Positions 34,971 to 43,527 of a stretch of DNA of 64,000 nucleotides are shown here, in pieces. The DNA is from an uncultured Clostridia bacterium. Its GTDB lineage: Bacteria; Bacillota; Clostridia; TANB77; CAG-508. The position numbers were made by a program, and so were the translations under genes. Every line of letters begins with the position of its first letter. Position 1 is the first letter of the stretch. The notes under the pieces are model-generated. The model worked only from the letters and a program-made list of their open reading frames with translations. It did not search any database and was not told the origin of the DNA. The stretch covers positions 124,001 to 188,000 of the forward strand of contig CAKPDN010000002.1 in NCBI GenBank assembly GCA_934149005.1, given 5' to 3'.

Positions 34971-35609
34971 ATGAATGAAAAAGTAAAAGATATATTAGAA
35001 TGGATTTATTGCATAGTAATAGCAGTGGTTTTAGCATTATTATTTAGATATTTTATAGGAACACCAACAATAGTAAAACAAGTATCAATGTATCCTACAT
35101 TGGTACAAGATCAAAGATTGTGGCTAAATAGATGGGGAAGAACTACAAAAAAAATGCCTAAGAGAGGGGATATAATAACTTTTGAGGCTCCTAGTAAAAA
35201 GTCATATACATATAATGAAATAGATCAATCTAATCCTATTGCTAAATATGAGAATGGACCTACAAAATTATGGAATAAATTTACATATTATATTTTAGAA
35301 TTAAATAAAGATAGTTATATAAAAAGGGTAATTGCTTTGCCAGGTGAACATGTTGAAATTAAAAATGGAAATGTTTATATAAATAATGAGCAATTACAAG
35401 AAAGTTATTTACAAGCTGGAATAGTAACAGATATTATTGGTGCGGGATTTGATGATTTTGTAGTTCCTGAAAATTGTGTATTTGCAATGGGAGACAACAG
35501 AAGTCATAGTACTGATTGTAGAGCTTTTGGTTGTATACCACTAGAAAAAATTGAAAGTAAGGTTTGGATTAGAATTTGGCCATTAAATTTATGGGGAAAA
35601 ATAGACTAG
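34971..35609 (+). CDS. lepB: Signal peptidase I
   Basis: A 212-residue membrane serine-lysine protease that cleaves Sec signal peptides. One N-terminal helix (about 9-29) is followed by the catalytic Ser in QVSMYPTL (residue 39), box C, the general base Lys in SYIKRVIALPGEHV (118), and box E MGDNRSHSTDCRAFGCIP. Start ATG with TTAGGAGAT. It starts a run with holB (12 bases later), ricT and a ferredoxin, under its own promoter. Confidence 0.95.
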   Translation: MNEKVKDILEWIYCIVIAVVLALLFRYFIGTPTIVKQVSMYPTLVQDQRLWLNRWGRTTKKMPKRGDIITFEAPSKKSYTYNEIDQSNPIAKYENGPTKLWNKFTYYILELNKDSYIKRVIALPGEHVEIKNGNVYINNEQLQESYLQAGIVTDIIGAGFDDFVVPENCVFAMGDNRSHSTDCRAFGCIPLEKIESKVWIRIWPLNLWGKID

Positions 35610-35621
35610 AATGGAGATAGG

Positions 35622-36518
35622 ATGTTTAATAATATATTAGGTAATGACAAAATTAAAGATACATTAATAAATTCTATTAAAAATAATAAAGTATCACATA
35701 GTTACTTATTTATAGGAACAGATGGAATAGGAAAAAGGCTAATTGCTAAGGAATTTGCCAAGATGATTTTATGTAATAGTGAAAGCAAATATTGTGACAA
35801 TTGTAAATCATGTATTGAGTTTAATTCTAATAATAATCCAGATTTTAAAATTATAGAGCCAGATGGAAATAGTTTAAAAATTGATCAAATAAGAGAATTC
35901 CAAAATAAGGTAGCAGAAAAGCCTATAATTTCAAGCAGAAAAGTATATATAATAAATGATAGTGACAAGATGACAGGAGAAGCTCAAAACTGTTTATTAA
36001 AGACTTTAGAAGAGCCACCAGAATTTGTAACAATAATTTTAATTGGCTCAAATGAAAGTGCATTTCTTAGTACTATTAAATCAAGATGTATGATATTACA
36101 TTTTAATAAAATACTAAATAGTGAAATAGAAAAATATTTAGAAGAAAATTATCAAACTAAGATAAATAGTGATATTATGGTTAATGCTTTTCAAGGTAGT
36201 ATAGGAAAAGCAATTCAACTTAAAGAAAAGCAAGAAGAATATGAAGAGATAGAAAAAATAATTTATAATTTAGAATATAAAGATAAAATTGATATTTTAA
36301 ATATGTCAGAAATAATATATAAATCAAAAGATGGAATATCAGATATACTTGATTATATGAATGTGGTATGCATAGATTTAGCTAGGAGAGCAAGTAAATA
36401 TGCATATTGCATAGATATCATAGAAGAAACAAAAAAAAGATTAAAATCAAATGCAAATTATGATATGAGTATAGACAATATGTTATTAAATTTATGGAAA
36501 AAAGTTAATTCAAAATAA
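35622..36518 (+). CDS. holB: DNA polymerase III delta' subunit
   Basis: A 298-residue AAA+ clamp-loader subunit. Residues 25-42 hold a Walker-A-like IGTDGIGKRLIAK in which Arg follows Gly-Lys, so ATP binding may be poor, as usual for delta'. A zinc-binding C4 group follows (CNSESKYCDNCKSC, about 51-64). Also seen: VYIINDSDKMTGEAQNCLLK, LEEPPEFV, and the SRC motif (TIKSRCMIL) that acts as arginine finger in delta'. Twelve bases after lepB and 54 before ricT; holB-ricT adjacency is common in Firmicutes. Confidence 0.88.
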   Translation: MFNNILGNDKIKDTLINSIKNNKVSHSYLFIGTDGIGKRLIAKEFAKMILCNSESKYCDNCKSCIEFNSNNNPDFKIIEPDGNSLKIDQIREFQNKVAEKPIISSRKVYIINDSDKMTGEAQNCLLKTLEEPPEFVTIILIGSNESAFLSTIKSRCMILHFNKILNSEIEKYLEENYQTKINSDIMVNAFQGSIGKAIQLKEKQEEYEEIEKIIYNLEYKDKIDILNMSEIIYKSKDGISDILDYMNVVCIDLARRASKYAYCIDIIEETKKRLKSNANYDMSIDNMLLNLWKKVNSK

Positions 36519-36572
36519 TCAAAGTAAAACTCTATAGTAGAATAACAAAATTAAAAAAGGGAGAAGATAATT

Positions 36573-37490
36573 TTGGAAAATATAATAGGAATAAGATTTA
36601 GAAAATTAGGTAAAATATATTTTTTTAATTCAAACGGATTAAATGTAAATAAAAAAGAAAAAGTTATAGTTGAAACTGCACAGGGAGAAGAATATGCTGA
36701 AGTATTAATTCCAAATAGACATGTAGAAGATGAAAAAATAGTAGCACCTTTAAAAAAAGTTTTGAGGGTAGCAACTAGTAAAGATATAAAAAGAAATGAA
36801 GAATGCAAAAGAATAGAAAAAGAAGCATTTGAAATCTGCAAAAAGAAAATAAAAGAGCATGGATTAGAAATGATGCTTACAGAGGTTGAATGTAAATTTG
36901 ACAATAGTAAAATTATATTTTATTTTACAGCAGATGGAAGAATTGATTTTAGAGATTTAGTAAGAGATTTAGCGGCCATTTATAAAACAAGAATAGAAAT
37001 GAGGCAAATAGGAGTCAGAGACGAAGTTAAAAGAATAGGCGGGAATGGAGTTTGCGGTAGAGAATTATGTTGTTGCACATTTTTAAGTGATTTTGAAACA
37101 GTGTCTATAAAAATGGCGAAAGAACAAAATATTTCACTAAATCCATCTAAAATATCTGGAAATTGTGGAAGACTTATGTGTTGTCTAAAATACGAAAATG
37201 AGGTATATGAGGAAAAATTAAAAAGACTTCCAAATATTGGAGCAATTGTACAAACAGAAGATGGAGAAGGAGAAGTAGATAACATTGAAATTTTGAAAGA
37301 AAAATTAAGAATTAAATTAAAAAATGAAGATGAAGTATACACATATAAAAAGTATGATGCAAAAGATGTAAAAGTTATAAAAGATGTTGCTCGAGAACAA
37401 GTTGATGAAGAAGAAATACAAAATAAAAAAGAGCTAGAAGAACTTGAAAAATTAGAGCAAGAAGATAAAAAGGTTTTAGGAGGTGAATAA
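36573..37490 (+). CDS. ricT: PSP1-domain protein RicT (YaaT)
   Basis: A 305-residue cytoplasmic protein. The PSP1 domain (about 50-130) is followed by a Cys-rich region GVCGRELCCCTFL and SGNCGRLMCCLKYE. In Bacillus, RicT (YaaT) with RicA and RicF holds [4Fe-4S] clusters and controls RNase Y mRNA processing and Spo0A phosphorylation. The C-terminus (about 260-305) is a charged Glu/Lys tail. Start TTG, with GGGAGAAG upstream. One arginine (DVAREQ) is CGA. The ferredoxin gene begins one base after its stop (TAAA-ATG), so they are likely co-translated; ricA and ricF were not seen in the window. Confidence 0.9.
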   Translation: MENIIGIRFRKLGKIYFFNSNGLNVNKKEKVIVETAQGEEYAEVLIPNRHVEDEKIVAPLKKVLRVATSKDIKRNEECKRIEKEAFEICKKKIKEHGLEMMLTEVECKFDNSKIIFYFTADGRIDFRDLVRDLAAIYKTRIEMRQIGVRDEVKRIGGNGVCGRELCCCTFLSDFETVSIKMAKEQNISLNPSKISGNCGRLMCCLKYENEVYEEKLKRLPNIGAIVQTEDGEGEVDNIEILKEKLRIKLKNEDEVYTYKKYDAKDVKVIKDVAREQVDEEEIQNKKELEELEKLEQEDKKVLGGE

Positions 37491-37491
37491 A

Positions 37492-37662
37492 ATGGCATAT
37501 AAAATTACTGATAAATGTATATCTTGTGGAGCATGTGCAGCAGAATGCCCAGTTGGATGTATATCACAAGGTGAAGATAAGTTTGTTATAGATCAATCTG
37601 CATGCATTTCATGTGGCACATGTGCAGGGGTTTGCCCAGTTGAAGCACCAGTTGAAGAATAA
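37492..37662 (+). CDS. 2[4Fe-4S] ferredoxin
   Basis: A 56-residue clostridial-type ferredoxin with two C-x2-C-x2-C-x3-C-P motifs: CISCGACAAECP and CISCGTCAGVCP. It carries low-potential electrons between POR, hydrogenases and other iron-sulfur enzymes. Acidic overall, as usual. The ATG lies one base after the ricT stop, and an AGGAGGTG ribosome binding site lies inside the ricT end. A REP palindrome follows its stop codon. It is too short for many ORF cut-offs but unmistakable. Confidence 0.95.
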   Translation: MAYKITDKCISCGACAAECPVGCISQGEDKFVIDQSACISCGTCAGVCPVEAPVEE

Positions 37663-37668
37663 TTAAAA

Positions 37669-37701
37669 GAGGGATTATGGGGCCACCACTCCAAATCCCT
37701 C
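37669..37701. repeat. REP palindrome upstream of the RAYT transposase
   Basis: GAGGGATTATGGGGCCACCA with the pairing CTCCAAATCCCTC. Together with the copy at 38577-38612, in inverted orientation, it bounds the transposase gene. Confidence 0.85.
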
Positions 37702-37817
37702 ATTTTATCAAAAAAGTTTTAAAAGTATTTATTAATATTAATTTTAATTTTGTTCAAAAAAATTTTAATCGTAAAAATTTCAAATATTTTAATAAAATAT
37801 ATATAGAAAGGAGAAAA

Positions 37818-38573
37818 ATGCCAAGACTAAGTAGAAAATATTATACATCATCTTTTTTACATATTATGGTACAAGGTATTAATAAGGAAGAAATATTTAG
37901 AACAGATTTTTATAAATATTTGTATATAAAATTTATAAATACAATGCAGGAAAATTTAGATATTGATGTCTTAGCTTATACTGTTATGAATAATCATACT
38001 CATATTTTATTACATTATGATAAAATAGATGATGTTTCTAAATTTATTGGAAAGATTAACCAAAAGTTTGCACAAGTATATAATAAGAGTGAAAATAGAG
38101 TTGGCTATGTATTTAGAGGAAGATATAAGTGTGAGCAGATAACAGATAGAGAATATTTATATAATGTGTTGCCATATATACATTTTAATCCGTATAAGGC
38201 GGGAATAGTAGATAAATTATTAGATTATAAATTTTCTACATATCCAAGTTATTTAAATGAGAAAATGGATAGAGAAAAAGGATTTATTTTATTTAATACA
38301 TACAATTACAAAGATCTATTTGTGGAATTACATAAGGAATATTTTAATAAAATTTTAAACAAAAAAATAACTTATGAAGATATTATAAGTGATTATATAA
38401 AAAGAAATAAAATAAACACTATGGAATTAATTTTAAAAGATAAAAAGCTACTTTTAGATCTTATATTAGAAATACAATCAAAAACAAGACTTACAAATAA
38501 AGAAATAAGTGAATTTTTAGGGATTGGGAAAAATAGAATAACTAATTTGAAAAAACAAATATCTGATAAATAA
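37818..38573 (+). CDS. REP-associated tyrosine transposase (RAYT, Y1/HUH type)
   Basis: A 251-residue single-strand DNA endonuclease of the IS200/TnpA_REP family. It begins SRKYYTSSFLHIMVQGINKE, has the metal-binding HUH motif NNHTHILLH, the conserved GYVFRGRYKCEQI segment, and HFNPYKAGIVDKL (the HxNP motif typical of RAYTs). The catalytic Tyr is expected in the region after YLYNVLPYIHFNP; I cannot fix it by eye. A C-terminal helix-turn-helix (NKEISEFLGIGKNRITNLKK) is typical of clostridial RAYTs. I chose the ATG at 37818 with AAAGGAG; the open frame extends upstream without a ribosome binding site. It is bounded by two inverted REP palindromes. Confidence 0.88.
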   Translation: MPRLSRKYYTSSFLHIMVQGINKEEIFRTDFYKYLYIKFINTMQENLDIDVLAYTVMNNHTHILLHYDKIDDVSKFIGKINQKFAQVYNKSENRVGYVFRGRYKCEQITDREYLYNVLPYIHFNPYKAGIVDKLLDYKFSTYPSYLNEKMDREKGFILFNTYNYKDLFVELHKEYFNKILNKKITYEDIISDYIKRNKINTMELILKDKKLLLDLILEIQSKTRLTNKEISEFLGIGKNRITNLKKQISDK

Positions 38574-38576
38574 AGA

Positions 38577-38612
38577 AGAGGGATTTGGAGTGGTGGCCCC
38601 TAAATCCCTTTT
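38577..38612. repeat. REP palindrome downstream of the RAYT, overlapping the end of porB
   Basis: GAGGGATTTGGAGTGGTGGC and CCCCTAAATCCCTT. On the minus strand the last codons of porB (Lys-Gly-Ile-stop) fall inside this palindrome. Confidence 0.85.
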
Positions 38613-39553
38613 GTTATTTTTTCTAAATCTAATAATTCTTGCCATCTTTTATCAACTTCTTTTTGGAATTCTTCTATCATCCATTCGTTTCCAGGTTTAA
38701 GCATATGTTTAAATCTTTTTTGAGGTTTTAAAAATTCTTCTATTGGAAGTTTTTTGGCTGGTTTATAAGTAATATGGTAAACACCATCAACTACTTCATA
38801 TAATGGCCAATAACATGTTTCAACAGCTAATTTGTTTATTTGCATTAAATTTTCTGTTGCATATCCCCATCCTCTTGGGCATGGTGCCATAACATTTAAA
38901 AATGTTGGTCCTTCTGTGTAGATCGCTTTTTCGGCTTTTTCGTATAAGTCTTTCATGTTATTTACTGCAATTGATTGTGCTACATATGGTAAATGATGTC
39001 CTACCATTATTTTTGTTAAATCTTTTCTTGATTGCATTTTTCCAGGAATTACTTTGCCTGCTGGTGATGTTGTTGTGTCTGCAAATTTTGGTGTTGCAGA
39101 TGAACGTTGTATTCCTGTGTTCATGTATGCACCATTATCATAACATACATATAGCATGTCATGTCCTCTTTCCATTGCTCCTGATAATGATTGTAATCCT
39201 ATATCATAAGTTCCACCATCGCCACCAAATGCAATAAATTTTGTGTGTTCATCTTCTGGTAGTTTTCCTTGTTTTTTTAGTGATTTATATGCTGCTTCTA
39301 CTCCTGATAGTGTAGAACCTGCACATTCAAATGCTGTGTGTATAAATGAGTCTGTCCATGCTGTGTATGGATATATAAATGTTGATACTTCCATACATCC
39401 TGTTGCATTTGCTATTACTGCATGGTCATTTTCTTTTAAAGCTCTTAAAATGTGTCTTGCAACAACAGGGGCTCCACATCCTGCACACATTCTATGCCCT
39501 TCTGTAAATCTTGAAGGTTTATTAGCAACTATTTCTTTAACATTATATGCCAT
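38600..39553 (-). CDS. porB: Pyruvate:ferredoxin oxidoreductase beta subunit (TPP-binding)
   Basis: A 317-residue subunit that binds thiamine diphosphate. It shows RMCAGCGAPVVARHILRAL with two cluster Cys, ATGCMEVSTFIYPYTAW, the TPP motif FGGDGGTYDIGLQ, YDNGAYMNTGIQRSSATPKF and PCPRGWGYATENL. With alpha, gamma and delta subunits it oxidises pyruvate and CoA to acetyl-CoA, CO2 and reduced ferredoxin. The start is at AGGAGAAAAAAATT-ATG (39553); an upstream Met is too far. Ends in a REP palindrome. Other 2-oxoacid oxidoreductases (VOR, KOR) are not excluded, but PFL nearby and sequence favour pyruvate. Confidence 0.9.
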   Translation of the reverse strand: MAYNVKEIVANKPSRFTEGHRMCAGCGAPVVARHILRALKENDHAVIANATGCMEVSTFIYPYTAWTDSFIHTAFECAGSTLSGVEAAYKSLKKQGKLPEDEHTKFIAFGGDGGTYDIGLQSLSGAMERGHDMLYVCYDNGAYMNTGIQRSSATPKFADTTTSPAGKVIPGKMQSRKDLTKIMVGHHLPYVAQSIAVNNMKDLYEKAEKAIYTEGPTFLNVMAPCPRGWGYATENLMQINKLAVETCYWPLYEVVDGVYHITYKPAKKLPIEEFLKPQKRFKHMLKPGNEWMIEEFQKEVDKRWQELLDLEKITKGI

Positions 39554-39605
39554 AATTTTTTTCTCCTTTCGTTTTACTCGCAATAAAATAAAAATTTTAA
39601 ATTTA

Positions 39606-40793
39606 TTATTTTTGAGTTCTTAGTCCTAAATATTTATAAGGATTTTCAATTTTTCCGTCTTTAGCAATTTCAGCTAAATCTGTATATACTGATTCTATGT
39701 CTTTTTCAGTTGTATCTCTACCACCAATTCCATAAACATAATTAACAACTGGAATGTTTTGTTTTGCAACATACATGCTAGAAACGACATCTTCAAATAA
39801 TGCTCCACCGATAGCATTTAAAGAATCAGATTTATCTAAAACAGCTATGGCTTTTAAATGGCTTAAAGCTTTTGCGACTTCTTCTCCTGGAAATGGTCTA
39901 TAAACTCTTATTTTTAATAAACCAGCTTTTATACCATTTTTTCTTAACTTATCTACAACTGCTTTTGTTGTACCAGCAGTTGAATTCATACAAACTATTG
40001 CAAGTTCACTATCTTCTAATTTATATTCTTCAAATAAACTATAACTTCTACCTGTCCATTTTTCAAAGTCTTTAGATACATCTAAAATAACTTGCTTTGC
40101 AACCTTCATAGCTTCAGCTTGTTGAGCTTTGTGTTCAAATAAATAAGCTTGCAAATCTAAAGGCCCAACTGCTATTGGCTCTTTTTTGTTTAGTAAATAA
40201 TGTTCTGGATGATACTCACCAACGAATTTTTTTACTTCTGTATCTTCTTCTAGTTCTATATTTTCAATCGCATGTGATGTTATGAAACCATCTTGACATA
40301 TCATAACAGGTAATTGGACACTTCCATTTTCAGCAATTCTATGAGCCATTAAGTTATTATCATATGCCTCTTGATTATTTTCTGAAAATAACATTATCCA
40401 ACCGCTATCACGAACACCCATTGCATCAGAATGGTCATTATGTATGTTAAGTGGACCAGATACAGCTCTATTAACTAAGTTCATAACTATAGGAAGTCTT
40501 AAACTTGATGCTATGTAAATCATTTCCCACATTAAAGACAAACCATTTGCAGATGTAGCAGTCATAGCTCTTGAACCAGCAGCTTCAGCACCGATACAAG
40601 CACTCATCGCACTATGTTCACTTTCAACAGCAACAAATTCAGTATCAACTGAACCATTTGCAACAAATGTTGAAAAATATTGAGGAATTTCTGTTGATGG
40701 TGTAATAGGGAATGCAGCAACAACATCTGGATTTATTTGTTTCATTGCAGTAGCAACAGCTTCGTTACCACTTAATCTTTCTCTTATACTCAT
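39606..40793 (-). CDS. porA: Pyruvate:ferredoxin oxidoreductase alpha subunit
   Basis: A 395-residue subunit with the two alpha domains of four-subunit PORs: MKQINPDVVAAFPITPSTEI at the start, TATSANGLSLMWEMIYIASS, RAVSGPLNIHNDHSDAMGVRDSGW in two parts, and FTTHAIENIELEED-like HAIENIELEED. The C-terminal domain has VCMNSTAGTTKAVVDKLR and GIKAGLLKIRVYRPFPGEEV. Start ATG overlaps the stop of porD (ATGA), so the two are translationally coupled. Operon order gamma-delta-alpha-beta, all on the minus strand. Downstream porB follows after 52 bases. Confidence 0.9.
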   Translation of the reverse strand: MSIRERLSGNEAVATAMKQINPDVVAAFPITPSTEIPQYFSTFVANGSVDTEFVAVESEHSAMSACIGAEAAGSRAMTATSANGLSLMWEMIYIASSLRLPIVMNLVNRAVSGPLNIHNDHSDAMGVRDSGWIMLFSENNQEAYDNNLMAHRIAENGSVQLPVMICQDGFITSHAIENIELEEDTEVKKFVGEYHPEHYLLNKKEPIAVGPLDLQAYLFEHKAQQAEAMKVAKQVILDVSKDFEKWTGRSYSLFEEYKLEDSELAIVCMNSTAGTTKAVVDKLRKNGIKAGLLKIRVYRPFPGEEVAKALSHLKAIAVLDKSDSLNAIGGALFEDVVSSMYVAKQNIPVVNYVYGIGGRDTTEKDIESVYTDLAEIAKDGKIENPYKYLGLRTQK

Positions 40794-41098
40794 TATTCAG
40801 CACCTTCTTCCTTCATAACAATTGCACCAAATGGGCATGCTTTAGCACAAACGCCACATCCTTTACAATAATCATAATTAAAATCTTCTCTTTTTAAAGA
40901 ACCTTTGCAAACAGGAATGCTATTATCTGGACAAACAGGGTAGCATAATCCACATTGTTTACATTTTTCTTCAATCCATATAGGTTTAACACTTCTCCAG
41001 TCACCTGTTTTGAATTTTTTTGCATTTCCTGCTGTATAAATATTTCCGCCTATTGTTAAATCTTCCATAGGTGTTGTTTTATCTATATTTGTTGACAT
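40793..41098 (-). CDS. porD: Pyruvate:ferredoxin oxidoreductase delta (ferredoxin) subunit
   Basis: A 101-residue 2[4Fe-4S] subunit: CKQCGLCYPVCPDNSI and CKGCGVCAKACPFGAI, linking TPP chemistry to free ferredoxin. The N-terminal part (residues 1-40, GDWRSVKPIW) is typical of POR delta. The stop overlaps the porA start. A long REP hairpin lies in the 109-base gap between it and the gamma gene upstream. Confidence 0.92.
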   Translation of the reverse strand: MSTNIDKTTPMEDLTIGGNIYTAGNAKKFKTGDWRSVKPIWIEEKCKQCGLCYPVCPDNSIPVCKGSLKREDFNYDYCKGCGVCAKACPFGAIVMKEEGAE

Positions 41099-41119
41099 TT
41101 AAAAATCTCCTTTCTTACG

Positions 41120-41210
41120 AAAGAGGGATTACGGGGCCACCACACAAAATCCCTCTTTAATTTTATATTCAAGAGGGATTTTGTGTGGTGGCCCCGTAAT
41201 CCCTCTTTTA
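41120..41210. repeat. REP double hairpin between porG and porD
   Basis: AAAGAGGGATTACGGGGCCA, ACCACACAAAATCCCTCTTT and the inverted copy after about 15 AT-rich bases. The whole forms one long stem. Lying inside the POR operon, it could uncouple gamma expression from the rest or stabilise mRNA ends. Confidence 0.85.
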
Positions 41211-41789
41211 TTGAATTTTTTGAATTTCTTTTAAAGCAATTTCTAATGCTTTCATATTTCCATCTATAACTTCAGGTTTTTTAGCAAATTTGTGTTTAAA
41301 AGAGCTTTTCATATCTTCTAAGAAAGCTTCATCTGTCATAATTTTACTAACTTTTACTATTGCTGCAAGCATAGGCGTGTTAGGAAAATATTTTCCTAAA
41401 GCTTCTATTGATATTTTTCTTGCATCTATTGTATAGACAGCCCCTGTATATCCATTTAAGGATTTCTTTATTGTTTCTGCTGATTTTGTTGTATTAATTA
41501 CAATTGCTCCTGTTTCCTTTAAACCATCAGTTACTGGAACTACATCTAAAAGTGTGTCATCAACTACAACTACATAATCTGGTTCATAAATATTACTGTG
41601 AACTGTAATAGGTGTGTCACTAATTCTGTTGTATGCAGTAATTGGTGCTCCCATTCTTTCTGGTCCATATTCAGGAAATCCTTGAATATATTTTCCCGTA
41701 TTGAATGCAGCATCTGCTAATAGTAATGATGCTGTTTTTGCACCTTGACCACCTCTACCATGCCATCTTATTTCTATTAAGTTATTCAT
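41208..41789 (-). CDS. porG: Pyruvate:ferredoxin oxidoreductase gamma subunit
   Basis: A 193-residue subunit of POR, first gene of the operon. It begins IEIRWHGRGGQGAKTASLLLADA, the strongly conserved gamma start, then GKYIQGFPEYGPERMGAPITAYNRIS and YVVVVDDTLLDVV; the C-terminus has TIDARKISIEALGKYFPNTPMLAAIVKVS in two parts. Start ATG with AAAGGAGGC on the minus strand. The stop codon abuts a REP hairpin. Confidence 0.92.
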   Translation of the reverse strand: MNNLIEIRWHGRGGQGAKTASLLLADAAFNTGKYIQGFPEYGPERMGAPITAYNRISDTPITVHSNIYEPDYVVVVDDTLLDVVPVTDGLKETGAIVINTTKSAETIKKSLNGYTGAVYTIDARKISIEALGKYFPNTPMLAAIVKVSKIMTDEAFLEDMKSSFKHKFAKKPEVIDGNMKALEIALKEIQKIQ

Positions 41790-41932
41790 GTAAATGCCTC
41801 CTTTTTATTAAGTTATTTTTAATTAGACTAATTAAAAACTTTTATTTTACGTGTTTAGTATATGCCAAATAGGTAGTGATGTCAAGGGATTTTTTTGTAT
41901 GATTAAATAGAAAAACTACCATTTATATAAGA

Positions 41933-42139
41933 CTAAACATTTTTTTCAATATTTATAAGTTCACTTAAAGAACAATTTAAATATTTGCATAATTCTTCAA
42001 GATATTTAAAAGATATAGAAGTAGTTTCGCCATTTATAATTCTATTTAGATTTCTATTAGTGATATTCATTTTTTGACAAAGCCAGTATTTACTTTTTTT
42101 ATTTTTTCTTAATAATTCTTCTATATTAAAACTTAACAT
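41933..42139 (-). CDS. Small Cro/C1-type helix-turn-helix regulator
   Basis: A 68-residue single-domain DNA-binding protein: IEELLRKNKKSKYWLCQKMN, ITNRNLNRIINGETTSISF, LEELCKYLNCSLSELI. It is like the family of small HTH proteins with a Y/W in the first helix found across Clostridia. The ATG at 42139 is chosen for the AAGAGGTG six bases upstream; a GTG three codons before overlaps that site. It is divergent from the prepilin-like gene at 42272 and 143 bases downstream of porG's start region. Target unknown. Confidence 0.75.
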   Translation of the reverse strand: MLSFNIEELLRKNKKSKYWLCQKMNITNRNLNRIINGETTSISFKYLEELCKYLNCSLSELINIEKNV

Positions 42140-42191
42140 ATAATTCACCTCTTAAAAAATTTTAATATAAAAGAATTTTATAAATAAGTTA

Positions 42192-42220
42192 TTTACAAAT
42201 ACCCTATTTTTATATATAAT
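42192..42220 (+). promoter_or_regulatory. Promoter of the first prepilin-like gene
   Basis: TTTACA, 17 bases, TATAAT, about 50 bases before the GAGGAGG and the ATG at 42272. Confidence 0.65.
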
Positions 42221-42271
42221 AAATTTAGAGTTTTAAGTATATTAAAAATATAAAATAACAGAGGAGGAAAG

Positions 42272-43447
42272 ATGAAAAATAAAAGAATTTTAAAAGAAAA
42301 TGGAATAACATTGGTGGCTTTAGTTGTAACTATAATAATTTTATTGGTATTAGCAGGGATAGCAATAGGAACTTTAAAAAATAAAGGATTATTAAAAAAA
42401 GCTGATTTTGCAAAAGAAGAAACAAATAAGAGTAATGCAGTAGAAACAATGAATTTGAAAATAACAAATATTCAAATTTCAAGTTATACAGAAGGACAAA
42501 AATTACCAACATTACAGTATCTTGCAGATAAATTATGTGAAGATAATGATATGGAATATGTATTATTAGAAAGTAAAAAAGAAGCAAGTTTGGAAAAAAT
42601 AAATGTAGGCAAAAGTAATTCTATATATACTAAATTAAAAGAATATCCATATGAATTTGAAATAAATAACAACTTACAATTAGCTAGTATTAATGGAGTT
42701 AAAATAGCATATGACAATGGGGAAGATACAGCATCTAATAGTGAGACTTTTGAGGCAATTAATTTTGATGTAAAAGAAGAAAAACCTGGACTTAAAGTAA
42801 ATATAAATCCAGTATTCAAAGAAGGAAAAAGTAAAGATGATACATATTTATTTATTTTAATTGTCAATGGAAAGTGTGTAGCTTATAGTGAGAACTATGA
42901 ATTTGGATACAATGGTTTTAAAGAAAATACAACTTTTAAATTAGAGGTTTTAGCTATAGATAAAAATGGAAATATTTGTAGAAATAGTAAAGAATATAAA
43001 ACTGGTGGATATACATATACTAAAAAATTATTAGAGTTCCCTATAATAACAGCAAAAGGTGTATGTAATGTAAGAGTAGAATGCAATCAAGATGATAGTA
43101 AGAGTTATTATACTTTTGATAGAACTATGGGAAGTACAACAAATCCTGATTCAATACCGATAGAGTCATATGATGGAGATATAAATACTTATGCAGGACC
43201 TTATAATATAAAATATAAATATTTAAGCATTGACTCAAGTGCAATAGGAAAGAAAATAACAATTAAAGGAGAGAAATATCAATGGTACAAATTAGCGAAA
43301 TATTCAACATATGAAACAATAAGTGGTTATAGAGATACTAGAGATAAATCTATTACATTGACTATACCAAGTGGAGCAGAACAATATTTATTTTGTTGTT
43401 ATGGAAATGAAGATGCATGTTTTTATGAAATAACTGTTAGTGATTAA
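42272..43447 (+). CDS. Prepilin-like secreted protein with type III signal
   Basis: A 391-residue protein with a type IV pilin-like N-terminus: basic KNKRILKEN, then Gly-Ile-Thr-Leu and a hydrophobic helix (ALVVTIIILLVLAGIAIG). A prepilin peptidase would cut after the Gly. The rest is a long helix (ADFAKEETNKSNAVETM) and beta-rich modules; the C-terminal about 130 residues (from PIITAKGVCNVRVE) share the DGDINTYAGPYN motif with DGDINTYARFGA in the next gene, so both end in the same domain, perhaps a discoidin or jelly-roll fold. No pilus assembly gene is nearby. Function unknown; probably surface display. Confidence 0.65.
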   Translation: MKNKRILKENGITLVALVVTIIILLVLAGIAIGTLKNKGLLKKADFAKEETNKSNAVETMNLKITNIQISSYTEGQKLPTLQYLADKLCEDNDMEYVLLESKKEASLEKINVGKSNSIYTKLKEYPYEFEINNNLQLASINGVKIAYDNGEDTASNSETFEAINFDVKEEKPGLKVNINPVFKEGKSKDDTYLFILIVNGKCVAYSENYEFGYNGFKENTTFKLEVLAIDKNGNICRNSKEYKTGGYTYTKKLLEFPIITAKGVCNVRVECNQDDSKSYYTFDRTMGSTTNPDSIPIESYDGDINTYAGPYNIKYKYLSIDSSAIGKKITIKGEKYQWYKLAKYSTYETISGYRDTRDKSITLTIPSGAEQYLFCCYGNEDACFYEITVSD

Positions 43448-43527
43448 AGCCTTTATGATTTGAATTTGTTTTTGTATATAATATTTAAAACAATGATATA
43501 AAAATTACATAGGAGGAGATTAATGAA

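Noticed and set aside
20140..41210. The repeated palindromes as a CRISPR array
   Set aside because: Copies are kilobases apart, palindromic, without regular spacers or cas genes.
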